Below, piece by piece: positions 1-8,385 of a DNA stretch of 64,000 bases. The stretch is from Paracoccaceae bacterium (lineage in GTDB: Bacteria; Pseudomonadota; Alphaproteobacteria; Rhodobacterales; Rhodobacteraceae): NCBI GenBank assembly GCA_024742405.1, contig JANSYP010000001.1, forward strand, positions 1,054,001 through 1,118,000, in the 5' to 3' direction. The translations under genes were made by a program, and so were the position numbers. Within the stretch, counting starts at the first letter, position 1. Each line of letters starts with the position of its first letter. Below the pieces are notes generated by a model. It had not been told where the DNA came from. It made no database searches and saw only the letters and a list, made by a program, of their open reading frames with translations.

Positions 1-2
1 AC

Positions 3-1112
3 GAGCTCGTGACCGATCGGCGGACGCGGTCGCTGGCGCCCGGTTCGCTCGCCCGGTTGGAGGATGCCGAACGTCAGCCCCTCGGTCTCGTTGCGGTCAC
101 CCCCGGCTCCAAGATCATCGCCCGGATGCTCGACCGGAATCCGGAGGCCGAGATCGACGGCGCCTGGCTGACCGCGCGGCTGACCCGCGCCCAGGCCCTG
201 CGCGCACGGCTGTTCAAGGAACCTTTCTACCGCCTCGTCCATGCCGAGGCCGACGGACTGCCGGGGGTCGTCATCGACCGGTTCGGCGACGCGGCCGTGA
301 TCCAGCCCAACGCGGCCTGGGCCGACGCGCGGCTCGACAATCTTATAGAGGCGCTGGTCGCTGTCACGGGCGTCACCACGGTGGTCAAGAACGCCTCCGG
401 CCGCGCCCGGTCCTATGAAGGGCTGGACGACCAGGGCGGGGTGGTGCGCGGCAGGCTCGAGGGACCCGTATCGGTGCCGATGAACGGCGCCACCTACATG
501 GCCGACCTGATCGGAGGACAGAAGACGGGTCTCTTCTATGATCAGCGCGACAATCATGCCTTTGCCGCGCGGCTGGCAGGCGGCGCGCGGGTGCTGGACA
601 TCTTCGCCCATGTCGGTGGGTTCGGGCTCGCGGCCCTCGCCGCCGGAGCGCAAAGCGCGCTGGCCGTGGATGGATCGGCCGATGCGCTGGCCCTGGCCGA
701 GGCGGGGGCCGAGGCGATGGGGGTCGCCGAAAGCTTCACCACCCGGCAGGGCGATGCGTTCGACGCGATGGGGGCACTGGCCGGCGAAGACGCGCGCTTC
801 GATCTGGTGGTCTGCGATCCGCCCGCCTTCGCGCCCCAGAAACCGGCGCTGGAGGCCGGACTGCGCGCCTATGAGAGGACCGCGCGGCTCGGGGCGACGC
901 TGGTCGCGCCGGGCGGGTATCTGGTGCTCTGCTCCTGTTCCCACGCCGCCAATCTGGAGAAGTTCCGCTCCGCCTGCCTGCGCGGGGTCGGTCGGGCCGG
1001 CCGGGCGGCTCAGGTGATCCGCACCGGCTTTGCCAGTCCCGACCATCCCCAGCACGCCCAACTGGCGGAAACGGGCTATCTCAAGGCATTGTTCCTGCGG
1101 CTGGACGGCTGA
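3..1112 (+). CDS. Class I rRNA methyltransferase, RlmI-like (5' end outside window)
   Basis: SAM-dependent methyltransferase resembling RlmI, which makes 5-methylcytosine in 23S rRNA. The frame is open to the left edge, and the first visible residues (ELVTDRRTRSL) match the interior of the N-terminal PUA-like domain. The GTG at 9 is therefore probably not the real start, and about 20 residues are missing. The Rossmann motif I is VLDIFAHVGGFG. The family catalytic motifs are VVCDPPAFAP and the CSCSH near the C terminus, where the cysteine is the expected nucleophile. Length (369 visible residues) fits the family. The next gene starts 4 bp after the stop, suggesting one transcript. The exact target base is inferred from family resemblance only. 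Confidence 0.85.
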   Translation, partial: ELVTDRRTRSLAPGSLARLEDAERQPLGLVAVTPGSKIIARMLDRNPEAEIDGAWLTARLTRAQALRARLFKEPFYRLVHAEADGLPGVVIDRFGDAAVIQPNAAWADARLDNLIEALVAVTGVTTVVKNASGRARSYEGLDDQGGVVRGRLEGPVSVPMNGATYMADLIGGQKTGLFYDQRDNHAFAARLAGGARVLDIFAHVGGFGLAALAAGAQSALAVDGSADALALAEAGAEAMGVAESFTTRQGDAFDAMGALAGEDARFDLVVCDPPAFAPQKPALEAGLRAYERTARLGATLVAPGGYLVLCSCSHAANLEKFRSACLRGVGRAGRAAQVIRTGFASPDHPQHAQLAETGYLKALFLRLDG

Positions 1113-1116
1113 GCCC

Positions 1117-1674
1117 GTGCGGGTGCTGGTGGATGCCTGCGTGCTCTACCCGACGCTCTTGCGCAACATCGTGCTGGGCGTGGCGCGCACCGGGGCCTTC
1201 ACACCGTTCTGGTCGGCGCGCATCATCGAGGAATGGCGCCGTGCCGCGCTGCGCACTCATCCCGAGCAGGCGGCGGCGCTGGCGGGCGAGATCGCGCTGA
1301 CCGGGGTCGCTTGGCCCGAGGCGCTGGTCGATGTGCCGCCCGACGCCGAGGCCGCCCTGAGTCTTCCCGACGAAAACGACCGCCATGTTCTTGCCGCCGC
1401 GATCGCAACCGATGCCGATCTGATCTTGACCCTGAACCTGCGGGATTTTCCCGGTCGGACATTGGCGCGGTACGGCGTGCGGGTCGAGCATCCCGACCCG
1501 TTCCTGCTGGCGCTCTACCGCGAGGGGGGGGCGCCGGTCGCTGCGGCCGTGACGGCCCAGACCGATGCGGCCGCTGCCGCGATCGACCCGGTCCCCGACC
1601 AGCGCGCATTGCTCAAGAAATCCCGCCTGCCGCGGCTTGCCAAGGCGATTGCGGGCAGGGGTGCGGGGATATAG
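1117..1674 (+). CDS. PIN-domain protein
   Basis: PIN-fold protein of 185 residues, a family of Mg-dependent ribonucleases. The GTG at 1117 is chosen because the protein then begins with the canonical first strand and acidic residue (VRVLVDACVLYP). The open frame extends to 1030, but that part overlaps the upstream gene out of frame. Further acidic residues expected of the PIN site are in LPDENDRHVLAAA and in DADLILTLNLRDFP. The gene starts 4 bp after the methyltransferase stop. No antitoxin-sized gene is adjacent, so a classical VapC toxin role is not supported; it may be an rRNA-processing or orphan PIN nuclease. Confidence 0.7.
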   Translation: MRVLVDACVLYPTLLRNIVLGVARTGAFTPFWSARIIEEWRRAALRTHPEQAAALAGEIALTGVAWPEALVDVPPDAEAALSLPDENDRHVLAAAIATDADLILTLNLRDFPGRTLARYGVRVEHPDPFLLALYREGGAPVAAAVTAQTDAAAAAIDPVPDQRALLKKSRLPRLAKAIAGRGAGI

Positions 1675-1710
1675 CCTGGAGGACAGTCCTGTACGGCGCG
1701 GCGAATGCCT

Positions 1711-2184
1711 TCATTCAGTCGTGAGCCGGTATTTCAGGAAAACCTCGCCATTATAGTCCACCTCCTCGGCAAAGGTCGCCCCGAGCCGTTCCAGCGCGCG
1801 GAGATGTCTGCGCGTGGGTGGCAACAGAAAGGTCACGGCGGGGATGCGTTTGTCGGAGACGGCGAACGCGATGGCTTTTCTGGAAATGCGCGCACCCAGC
1901 CCGAAGCAGTCCGGCTTCAGGACCAACCCGTAATCCCACTCATCACCTTCCTTCTGAAAGCCGCCCCATCCCACATAGTTGTCGTTGGACCGTATTGCCC
2001 AATGCCCAAGACCGTCGCGGGCCCAACATTTTTCTTTCGCGGCGACAAAGTCCCTTGCGGCAGCCTCGTCCCACGCAGACTTCAGAAGCGGCATATGCTC
2101 TGCAACACGAGGATCGGACATGTGCGCCGCGATCTCCCGGGGATCTACCGTCGTCAGCCGGGTGAAGGAGATCGCGTAATTCAT
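1711..2184 (-). CDS. GNAT family N-acetyltransferase (RimJ/RimL type)
   Basis: Acetyl-CoA-dependent acyltransferase of about 157 residues. The beginning (ISFTRLTTVDPREIAAHM) and the central GHWAIRSNDNYVGWGGF resemble the first strands of RimJ/RimL-type acetyltransferases that modify small molecules or protein N termini. The acetyl-CoA loop is poorly conserved. The ATG at 2184 is preferred because the domain begins right after it; ATGs at 2199 and an extension to 2250 are also open. It converges with the PIN gene with a 36-bp gap. The substrate cannot be told from sequence. Confidence 0.7.
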   Translation of the reverse strand: MNYAISFTRLTTVDPREIAAHMSDPRVAEHMPLLKSAWDEAAARDFVAAKEKCWARDGLGHWAIRSNDNYVGWGGFQKEGDEWDYGLVLKPDCFGLGARISRKAIAFAVSDKRIPAVTFLLPPTRRHLRALERLGATFAEEVDYNGEVFLKYRLTTE

Positions 2185-2334
2185 TGCTTCTGCTGGCATT
2201 ATTTGACGCTCGACGATGACCCGTGTCCTTCGCGGGAACGATGACCGCAACGCCTATACCGGCGCTTTGCGGAGGCCGGTTTCAAGCGCTGTGCGGTTGT
2301 CCGGCCGCTTTCAGCGCGCCCACAAGCCCTGACC

Positions 2335-3030
2335 TCAGCGCACCGGCAGCTGCTGCCAGCGGGTCTCCAGTTCTTCGATTGCCGCGATCCGTTCCAGCGT
2401 CTTGGGATGGCTCAGGAACCAGGCCGGCATGCGGCCCGCCTGGGACTGGGTCAGGGCTTCGAGCTTGCCGAACAGCGCTTTTTGCGGACCGGTGCCGATC
2501 CCGGCCTTGGTCAGCAGGGCGGCGGCATAGGCGTCGGCCTCGTATTCGTCATCGCGCGACATGCGTGCGGCCAGCAATGTCGTGAGGCTGTTGGCGATCA
2601 CAACGCCGACACCGGGGATGAAACGCGACAGGAACACCGCGAGCGCCGTGCGCAGCGCATTCTGGCCGCTGAAATCGATCATCCGCTTGCGCGCATGGCC
2701 AAGGGCCACATGGCCGAGCTCGTGGGCGATGACGCTCGCCATCTCCTCGGACGTGACCTCGCCGAGACGATATTTGTTGTAAAATCCGCGGGTTATGAAG
2801 ATCCGCCCGTCCGGTGCAGCAAGCCCGTTCACGGGGTCGATCTCGTAGAGAAAGACCTTGATCCGGTCGACCTCCAGCGCGTCGGCCAGACGCGAGATCT
2901 GATGGTTCAGGATCGGGTCGACCAGTTCGGTCGAGCGCGCATCGAGCTCCTTGCGGGTGCGGTACGCGGAAAAGAAATACATCGCCACGCCATAGAGCAC
3001 GGCAAGCAGGATGGGGGTGAGCTTCAACAT
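2335..3030 (-). CDS. M48 family zinc metalloprotease
   Basis: Membrane-anchored M48 peptidase (HtpX/Oma1 class) of 231 residues when started at the ATG at 3030. Residues 5-22 form one transmembrane segment. The zinc motif HELGH is at about 103-107, and the third ligand glutamate is in DEYEADAYAA near 164. A second hydrophobic stretch (about 130-155) lies between them, as is common in the family. Members degrade misfolded membrane proteins or mature envelope proteins; the substrate here is unknown. The start at 3105 is rejected because it would add a non-conserved tail reaching into the palindromic repeat at 3089-3122. Confidence 0.85.
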   Translation of the reverse strand: MLKLTPILLAVLYGVAMYFFSAYRTRKELDARSTELVDPILNHQISRLADALEVDRIKVFLYEIDPVNGLAAPDGRIFITRGFYNKYRLGEVTSEEMASVIAHELGHVALGHARKRMIDFSGQNALRTALAVFLSRFIPGVGVVIANSLTTLLAARMSRDDEYEADAYAAALLTKAGIGTGPQKALFGKLEALTQSQAGRMPAWFLSHPKTLERIAAIEELETRWQQLPVR

Positions 3031-3088
3031 GTCCCTGAAATGGGGCGCCCTCGCCCTCAGGGCAAGTCCGTTTACCGAGTGGTGAGGA

Positions 3089-3122
3089 TTGTACGAAACG
3101 TCCAAACGGTCATTTCGTACAG
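3089..3122 (-). repeat. 34-bp palindromic element, intergenic copy
   Basis: Near-perfect inverted repeat: outer arms TGTACGAAA and TTTCGTACA, then a 4-bp inner arm with one mismatch, around a 4-base loop. Read on the minus strand it matches 32 of 34 bases of the element inside glyS (43239-43272). It lies 59 bp upstream of the M48 protease start, in the divergent gap before the PHA depolymerase gene. In the minus-strand frame it encodes the same LYEMxVWTFRT peptide as the glyS copy. The sharing of base sequence and encoded peptide indicates a dispersed repeat family, not a local regulatory palindrome. Confidence 0.8.
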
Positions 3123-3279
3123 ATATGTTCGCGCCTTGTTCCAGATCGGCGCCGAGCCTTTGCGCATCGCGCGCGATTGACCGTGAATTCTGCGACCTGT
3201 CGAAACAAAAGTGCGCACGGGTACTGATCTGTCATGCTGCAGGTGCAATATGGCCCGGTATGATGGTACGAGGTTCCCC

Positions 3280-4491
3280 ATGTCCCAGTTTCGTTTTTCC
3301 CGACCTGCCGCGCTGCTCGCCGGTACGCTGCTGGCGGTGCCGGCCGCCGCACAGGAGCTGCCGCGCCTGACGCTCGACCCCGACGCCACGACCGTGTCGG
3401 GTCTGTCGAGCGGCGCCTTCATGACGGTGCAGATGCATATCGCCTTTTCCGGCAGGATCGCAGGGGCGGGCGTTGTCGCGGGCGGACCCTATGATTGCGC
3501 GCAGGACCAGTTGTTGACGGCGATCAGCAGTTGCATGTCCGGCACCGGCGGGCTGCCCGATCCGGAGGACTCCGTGCTGAGCGCGCAGGACAACGCGGCA
3601 GCGGGGGTGATCGACCCGCTGGACGGGCTGACGGGGGACCGGATCTATCTCTTCAGCGGCACGCGGGACGACACCGTGATCCAGCCTGTGATGGATGTCG
3701 CGCGGGACTTCTATATGCAGATGGGCATCGCGGAGGATGCGCTGCGCTATGTCACCGATGTCCCGGCCGGGCACGCCTTTCTGGCCCCGGACGCACCGGT
3801 GCCCTGCGGTGAGACCGAGACGCCCTTTCTCAACGATTGCGGCATCGATCAGGCGGGCGACATCCTGAGCTGGGTCTATGGCGATCTGGCGGCGCCGGTG
3901 GCAGCGGTCCCGGCGCACCTGCAGCGCTTCGATCAGGGGGACTATCTCAGCGATCCCTCTGCCCATTCGATGGCCGACGAGGGTTTCGTCTATGTCCCGC
4001 AATCCTGCGCGGACGGGGACCTGTGCAAGCTGCATATCGTTTTTCATGGCTGCAAGCAGGGGATCGACCGGCTTGGCGATCTGTATGCCACCGGGACGGG
4101 CTACAACGCTTGGGCGGAGGCCAACGGGATCGTGGTGCTCTATCCCCAGGCGATCAGCAGCCTGCTGGAGGGCAACCCGAACGGCTGCTGGGACTGGTGG
4201 GGCTATGACGACCCGGACTATGCCACCCGGAACGGGCCGCAGATGGCCGCGGTGGCGCAGATGGCCACGGCGCTCGGCGTGCCCCTCGTCGGGCCCGGCA
4301 CCGGCGACCCGGTCTGCATCAGCCACGAGGCGTTCAACAGCGTGCATTGGCAGCAGGATCGCGCGGCGCCCTGCGGTTTCGGGCTGCTCTGTGCGCAGGG
4401 CTCCGGCGACCGGATCGGCAACTGGTTCGGGGCCTCGACGCTTTTCGAGACCGGCGTGGGGGCGTTTCAACTGGAGAATTGCGCGCCGTGA
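3280..4491 (+). CDS. Secreted PHA depolymerase-type esterase (catalytic type 2)
   Basis: Alpha/beta-hydrolase of 403 residues resembling extracellular short-chain-length polyhydroxyalkanoate depolymerases of catalytic type 2, which cut poly(3-hydroxybutyrate). The ATG at 3280 gives a good Sec signal peptide ending near PAAAQ (residue 25). The nucleophile box GLSSG puts Ser43 in the catalytic place, a candidate Asp is in GTRDD (130/131), and a candidate His in AGHAF (165). The family HGC motif occurs in the second half (FHGCKQG), and many cysteines suggest disulfides in the periplasm or outside. No linker or substrate-binding domain is obvious. It could hydrolyse oligomers or other esters instead of polymer. 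Confidence 0.8.
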   Translation: MSQFRFSRPAALLAGTLLAVPAAAQELPRLTLDPDATTVSGLSSGAFMTVQMHIAFSGRIAGAGVVAGGPYDCAQDQLLTAISSCMSGTGGLPDPEDSVLSAQDNAAAGVIDPLDGLTGDRIYLFSGTRDDTVIQPVMDVARDFYMQMGIAEDALRYVTDVPAGHAFLAPDAPVPCGETETPFLNDCGIDQAGDILSWVYGDLAAPVAAVPAHLQRFDQGDYLSDPSAHSMADEGFVYVPQSCADGDLCKLHIVFHGCKQGIDRLGDLYATGTGYNAWAEANGIVVLYPQAISSLLEGNPNGCWDWWGYDDPDYATRNGPQMAAVAQMATALGVPLVGPGTGDPVCISHEAFNSVHWQQDRAAPCGFGLLCAQGSGDRIGNWFGASTLFETGVGAFQLENCAP

Positions 4492-4692
4492 CCCCCCCGG
4501 CGCCCGGACCCGGGCGGTGATGTCTCGGCAGGCACCGCTTTCACGAACCGCGTCTGGATTGAGCATCGGGCGGCCCGTCACGCCCGCGGAGCGCCCTTTG
4601 CAGGGGTGCGCGGATCGTCCCGATTGAGGTCTGTGCCGAATTCGTCGCAAGACGTGCTATGATGACGCAGAGCCAGCGAGGTGGGGATTTCC

Positions 4693-5109
4693 ATGTCTCT
4701 TGAAGCAAGTGACGACGTTCTGTTGAGGGAGAGTTTCGAACGGCTCCAGGCCGATTTCGATCAGTTCTCGACCTATTTCTACGAGGCGCTCTTTCGCCGG
4801 GCGCCGGAGCTGCGCCCGATGTTCCGGGATGACCTTGCCGGACAGGGCATGAAGTTCATCACGACCCTGCGCGAGGTCATTCTGAGCACGAAGGACGCCA
4901 CGAGCGAAGAGGAGAGACTGGCGCAGCTTGGCAGCTATCACGCCACGCTCGGCGTGACGGCGAAAAGCTTTGCCCCGATGGAAGAGGCGTTGATCGATAC
5001 GCTCAAGCACACGCTCGGGGACGCGTTCACGCCCGAGCTCGAAGCGGTCTGGCGCAAGGCCTATGGCGAGATGTCGGCCAGGATGATCCGCAAGGGCGGG
5101 ATCTCCTGA
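4693..5109 (+). CDS. Single-domain globin
   Basis: Heme globin of 138 residues, close in length to single-domain bacterial globins of the Vitreoscilla/flavohemoglobin type, but without a reductase domain. The proximal histidine is probably in LGSYHATLGV (about residue 83). The first helix begins DVLLRESFERLQADF, and the B/C region shows YFYEALFRRAPELRPMF. The ATG at 4693 follows a GAGGTGGGG ribosome site with good spacing; the GTG at 4681 lacks one. Such proteins bind O2 or NO, and the sequence does not say which. It stands alone, convergent with the unknown gene at 5162. Confidence 0.85.
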   Translation: MSLEASDDVLLRESFERLQADFDQFSTYFYEALFRRAPELRPMFRDDLAGQGMKFITTLREVILSTKDATSEEERLAQLGSYHATLGVTAKSFAPMEEALIDTLKHTLGDAFTPELEAVWRKAYGEMSARMIRKGGIS

Positions 5110-5161
5110 AACCCGGCACGCCGGGGGCCGCGCCCGCCGCCATGCCTGTGCCGAACGCCGG

Positions 5162-5632
5162 CTAGGCGCTGGCGAGGCTTTCGATCCCGGTGAGGATGTA
5201 GGCGGTCACGTCCGGGGCCGGATCGAAGATGCCCGTACCGAGCCCGCCATGGCCGTCGGAGCTGTAATAGACCGTGGTGTCGCCCGTGCCGGCCACCGCC
5301 TGAGCGATGCTGGCGACGGCCTCGTCGATCACGGTTCTCACATGGTCGGTCAGGGCGGGATAGCCGACGCCGTTGTCGCCGGTGGGAATGCCGAGCGCGC
5401 GGGGCGGGGTCCGGCACTGGTAAGGGCGGATGACGGCGTTGCCGCCGCCCGGGGCGCAGCCCTGTGTACCGTCCGGGTCGGCGCGGTGGGCGGCCCATTG
5501 GGTTTCGTTGTCGTTGAAGATGAAAAAGGCGCGGGCATATTGCGGCTGGTCGATCATCCAGCCGAAATCGCCATCCTTGCCGGCGCCACGGAAGACCGAT
5601 CCGATCACCTTGATGCTTGAGTCTGTGTCCAT
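5162..5632 (-). CDS. Uncharacterised protein, 156 aa
   Basis: I do not recognise the family with certainty. The start at 5632 has a strong ribosome site (AAGGGG, 8 bases upstream). Visible motifs are GSVFRGAGKDGDFGWMI, RAFFIFNDNE, a glycine-rich PGGGNAVIRPY followed by RALGIPTG, and YYSSDGHGGLGTGIF. The glycine-rich loop followed by GxPTG and a helix (HVRTVIDEAVASIAQ) is loosely reminiscent of macro-type nucleotide-binding domains, but that is only an impression. No signal peptide or membrane segment is present. It lies 82 bp downstream of the BNR-repeat gene on the same strand. Confidence 0.6.
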   Translation of the reverse strand: MDTDSSIKVIGSVFRGAGKDGDFGWMIDQPQYARAFFIFNDNETQWAAHRADPDGTQGCAPGGGNAVIRPYQCRTPPRALGIPTGDNGVGYPALTDHVRTVIDEAVASIAQAVAGTGDTTVYYSSDGHGGLGTGIFDPAPDVTAYILTGIESLASA

Positions 5633-5714
5633 CTCGTACCCCTTGAACATCGCGGCACCGCCCGGAGGCCCGCCGCCTGACGGGCAGAGCCCAGGAACGC
5701 ACCGGGGTCCCCGC

Positions 5715-6944
5715 CTAGGGGCCGGGCGCCGTTCCGGCCGGAGCTGCATCGCTGTCCTGCCGGGCGGTTGCCGTGCGTGACCGGGCGCTGCGGTCGAGCA
5801 GTTCGACGGCGAGGATCGTCGGCAGGTGGCGGGCGATCTCGGTCCAGCTGTCGCCCTCGTCGAGGCTCGCGAAGACCGACCCGCTGTTGGTGCCGAAATA
5901 GACGCCGACCGGGTCCTGCGCGTCCACGGCCATGGCCTGGCGCAGAACCGTGAAGAAACAGGCCTCCTGCGGCAGGCCCGCGCGCATCGCCTGCCAGCTC
6001 TGTCCGCCATCGCGGGAGCGCCAGACCGCGGCCGCTGCATCTGGGGGAAAGCGGCCGACGCTGTCGCCGTTCAGCGGCAGCGTCCAGAGCGTGTTCGGGT
6101 CGCGCGGATGGACGCGGATCGGAAAGCCGAAGGTGGAGGGCAGTCCCTCGGTAATATCGTCCCAGCTGCGCCCGCCATCGGCAGAGCGCCAGACGCCATG
6201 GTGGTTCTGCTGGTAGAGCAGATCCTCGGTCCCCGGCGCGCGCATCATGTTGTGGACGCAGTGCCCGGTCTCTCCGCCGCTGGGGGCCGCCGGGTGGTCA
6301 TGGCCTTCGCAGGCCGCGGCGTTCGACAGCCGGTTGCGCCGCTCCCAGCTTGCGCCGCCATCCTCGGTCGCAAAGACCCCGGCGGCGGAGATGCCGAGCC
6401 AGAGCTTGCCGGGGTCGGCGGGATCCGAGACGACCGTATGCAGCACGAGGCCCGCGCCGCCGGGATTCCAGCTGTCGGCGGACGGATGCTTGCGCAGGCT
6501 CTCGACCTCGGACCAGCTCCCGCCCTGATCGTAGCTGACCAGCAGGCCCGCGGGTTTCGTGCCGGCATAGAGCGTGCCGTGGGCGTAGTGGAGCGACCAG
6601 ATCTGCGCGAAGAGGTCGGTGAAGGGCAGGGGCGCGCCGGTCCAGCCGATCATCTCGGCGAAATCGGGGTCGTTGGCGGCCCATTCGTCGCGCTGACCGG
6701 TGGTGAGCCGGGTCACCTGCCAGCTCTCGCCGCCGTCGGACGAGCGCCAGAGCCCCGCGCCCTCCCACTGCCCGCCGCCGCCGGCCCAGAGCGTGCCCGT
6801 CGCGGGATCGCCGATCACGTGGTTGATGGGCCAGCTGTCGCAGAAGGGCCCGCGGACCGTCCAGCCGCTGCGGTCGGTGCCGCCGTCGATCAGGAAAACG
6901 CCCTTGGTCGTGCCGACCAGGACGGTGAGACTGTTTTCTGACAC
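5715..6944 (-). CDS. BNR/Asp-box repeat beta-propeller protein
   Basis: About 409 residues with repeated Asp-box motifs of the form SxDxGxxW (SSDGGESW, SYDQGGSW, TEDGGASW, SADGGRSW, SRDGGQSW, SLDEGDSW). This gives at least six blades of a sialidase/WD40-like propeller. The start is set at the GTG at 6944, which follows AAGGGGGG at proper distance. Despite frequent annotation as exo-alpha-sialidase, the arginine triad of sialidases cannot be recognised, so an enzymatic role is not supported. No signal peptide is seen at this start. The C terminus is a low-complexity Ala/Pro tail. Probably co-transcribed with the unknown gene at 5162. Confidence 0.8.
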   Translation of the reverse strand: MSENSLTVLVGTTKGVFLIDGGTDRSGWTVRGPFCDSWPINHVIGDPATGTLWAGGGGQWEGAGLWRSSDGGESWQVTRLTTGQRDEWAANDPDFAEMIGWTGAPLPFTDLFAQIWSLHYAHGTLYAGTKPAGLLVSYDQGGSWSEVESLRKHPSADSWNPGGAGLVLHTVVSDPADPGKLWLGISAAGVFATEDGGASWERRNRLSNAAACEGHDHPAAPSGGETGHCVHNMMRAPGTEDLLYQQNHHGVWRSADGGRSWDDITEGLPSTFGFPIRVHPRDPNTLWTLPLNGDSVGRFPPDAAAAVWRSRDGGQSWQAMRAGLPQEACFFTVLRQAMAVDAQDPVGVYFGTNSGSVFASLDEGDSWTEIARHLPTILAVELLDRSARSRTATARQDSDAAPAGTAPGP

Positions 6945-7020
6945 AGGCTGTCCCCCCTTCGCGCTTTGCGTCCAGCCTATCACAGGCGGGCCAGCGGGCC
7001 TATCGGGGGCCGGGGACGCG

Positions 7021-8208
7021 TCAGCCGCTGGTGAGCGCTTTCATGCCGCGCGAGATCCCGTCGAGCGTCATGGGCACCATCTGGCCCTCGAAGAGATCGA
7101 AGATCATGCGGGTCGACTGGGTGTAGCCCCAGTGGCCCTCGGGCACCGGGTTGATCCAGAGGTTCTGCGGCCACTGTTCGCGGGCGCGGCGCAGCCAGAC
7201 CTCGCCGGTTTCCTCGTTCCAGTGCTCGTTGGCGCCGCCGGGATAGAGGATCTCGTAAGGGCTCATCGCCGCGTCGCCGACGAAGATGCATTTGTAGTCG
7301 GGCCCGTAGGTGTGGAGCACGTCCCAGGTCGGGATCTGGCGGTCCCAGCGGCGGCGGTTGTCGCGCCAGACGCCCTCGTAGAGGCAGTTGTGGAAATAGT
7401 AGTATTCGAGATGCTTGAACTCCGCGCGGGCGGCGGAGAAGAGCTCTTCGACGATCTTGATGAACGGGTCCATCGAGCCGCCGACATCGAGGAACAGGAG
7501 CACCTTGACCGCGTTGCGCCGCTCTGGCCGGGTCTGGACGTCGAGATAGCCGTGCTCGGCCGTGGCGCGGATCGTGCCGTCGAGATCGAGCTCGTCATGG
7601 GCGCCGTCGCGCGCCCATTGGCGCAGGCGTTTGAGCGCGACCTTGATGTTGCGGGTGCCGAGCTCCACCGTGTCGTCGAGATTGCGGAACTCGCGCTTGT
7701 CCCAGACCTTGACGGCGCGCTGATGGCGGCTCTCGTCCTGTCCAATGCGGATGCCTTCGGGATTGTAGCCATAGGCACCGTAGGGTGAGGTGCCGGCCGT
7801 GCCGATCCACTTGTTGCCGCCCTGGTGCCGGCCCTGCTGTTCCTTGAGCCGCTCCTTGAGCGTCTCCATGAGCTTTTCGAACCCGCCCAGGGCCTCGATC
7901 TCGGCCTTTTCCGCGTCGGTGAGGTGCTTTTCGGCCATCCTTGCCAGCCAGTCGGCGGGGATGTCGACGGCCTCCAGCACGGCCTCGGCGGGGATCGCCT
8001 CCAGCCCCTTGAAGGCGGTGGCAAAGGCGCGGTCGAACTTGTCGAGATTGCGCTCGTCCTTCACCATGGTGCTGCGGGCGAGATAGTAGAAGCCGTCGAT
8101 ATCGTAGGTCACCAGCCCGGTCTTCACCGCCTCCAGGAAGGCGAGATATTCGCGCAGCGTCACCGGCACCCCGGCGCGGCGCAGCTGATCGAAGAAGGGC
8201 AGGAACAT
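7021..8208 (-). CDS. VWA-domain protein, CoxE-like
   Basis: A 395-residue protein of the von Willebrand A/CoxE-like group that works with MoxR AAA+ ATPases in metallocentre insertion or complex maturation. The C-terminal half carries the VWA fold, with VLLFLDVGGSMDPF as a modified MIDAS motif: the usual DxSxS is DVGGS, so one metal-ligand serine is replaced. FVGDAAMSPYEI supplies a further acidic site. The N-terminal half is helical and charged. It is the last gene of the moxR operon, starting 12 bp after the 54-residue membrane protein, so its partner is very probably the MoxR ATPase at 10246-11091. Confidence 0.85.
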   Translation of the reverse strand: MFLPFFDQLRRAGVPVTLREYLAFLEAVKTGLVTYDIDGFYYLARSTMVKDERNLDKFDRAFATAFKGLEAIPAEAVLEAVDIPADWLARMAEKHLTDAEKAEIEALGGFEKLMETLKERLKEQQGRHQGGNKWIGTAGTSPYGAYGYNPEGIRIGQDESRHQRAVKVWDKREFRNLDDTVELGTRNIKVALKRLRQWARDGAHDELDLDGTIRATAEHGYLDVQTRPERRNAVKVLLFLDVGGSMDPFIKIVEELFSAARAEFKHLEYYYFHNCLYEGVWRDNRRRWDRQIPTWDVLHTYGPDYKCIFVGDAAMSPYEILYPGGANEHWNEETGEVWLRRAREQWPQNLWINPVPEGHWGYTQSTRMIFDLFEGQMVPMTLDGISRGMKALTSG

Positions 8209-8220
8209 CGGTGCGGGCCT

Positions 8221-8385
8221 TCAGAGGCTGCGGTCGATGAAGATTGTCACGAAGAGGCCCAGAAGCGCAAAGGCGATGGCGAATCCCGCAGCGTACTGGG
8301 CCATGTCGGCGGGCTTGCCGCCCCGGGATCTGGCGAGCCAGGCGCCCCAGCTGGCGCCGAGCAGCGCTCCTGCGATAACGATCAT
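8221..8385 (-). CDS. Small membrane protein, 54 aa
   Basis: A short gene easily missed. The ATG at 8385 overlaps the TGA of the DUF2927 gene (ATGA) and follows a strong GGAGGT site 7 bases upstream. The 54-residue product has two hydrophobic stretches: MIVIAGALLGASWGAWLA at the start and AAGFAIAFALLGLFVTIFI near the end. Between them is a basic loop (RSRGGK). The coupling on both sides, the strong ribosome site and the clean hydrophobic pattern support a real inner-membrane protein. Function unknown; context suggests a component of the MoxR/VWA module. Confidence 0.75.
   Translation of the reverse strand: MIVIAGALLGASWGAWLARSRGGKPADMAQYAAGFAIAFALLGLFVTIFIDRSL

Noticed and set aside
3072-3422. 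116-codon minus-strand frame containing the palindrome-encoded peptide
   Set aside because: It overlaps the PHA depolymerase start and signal peptide on the other strand; the peptide comes from the repeat and not from a gene.
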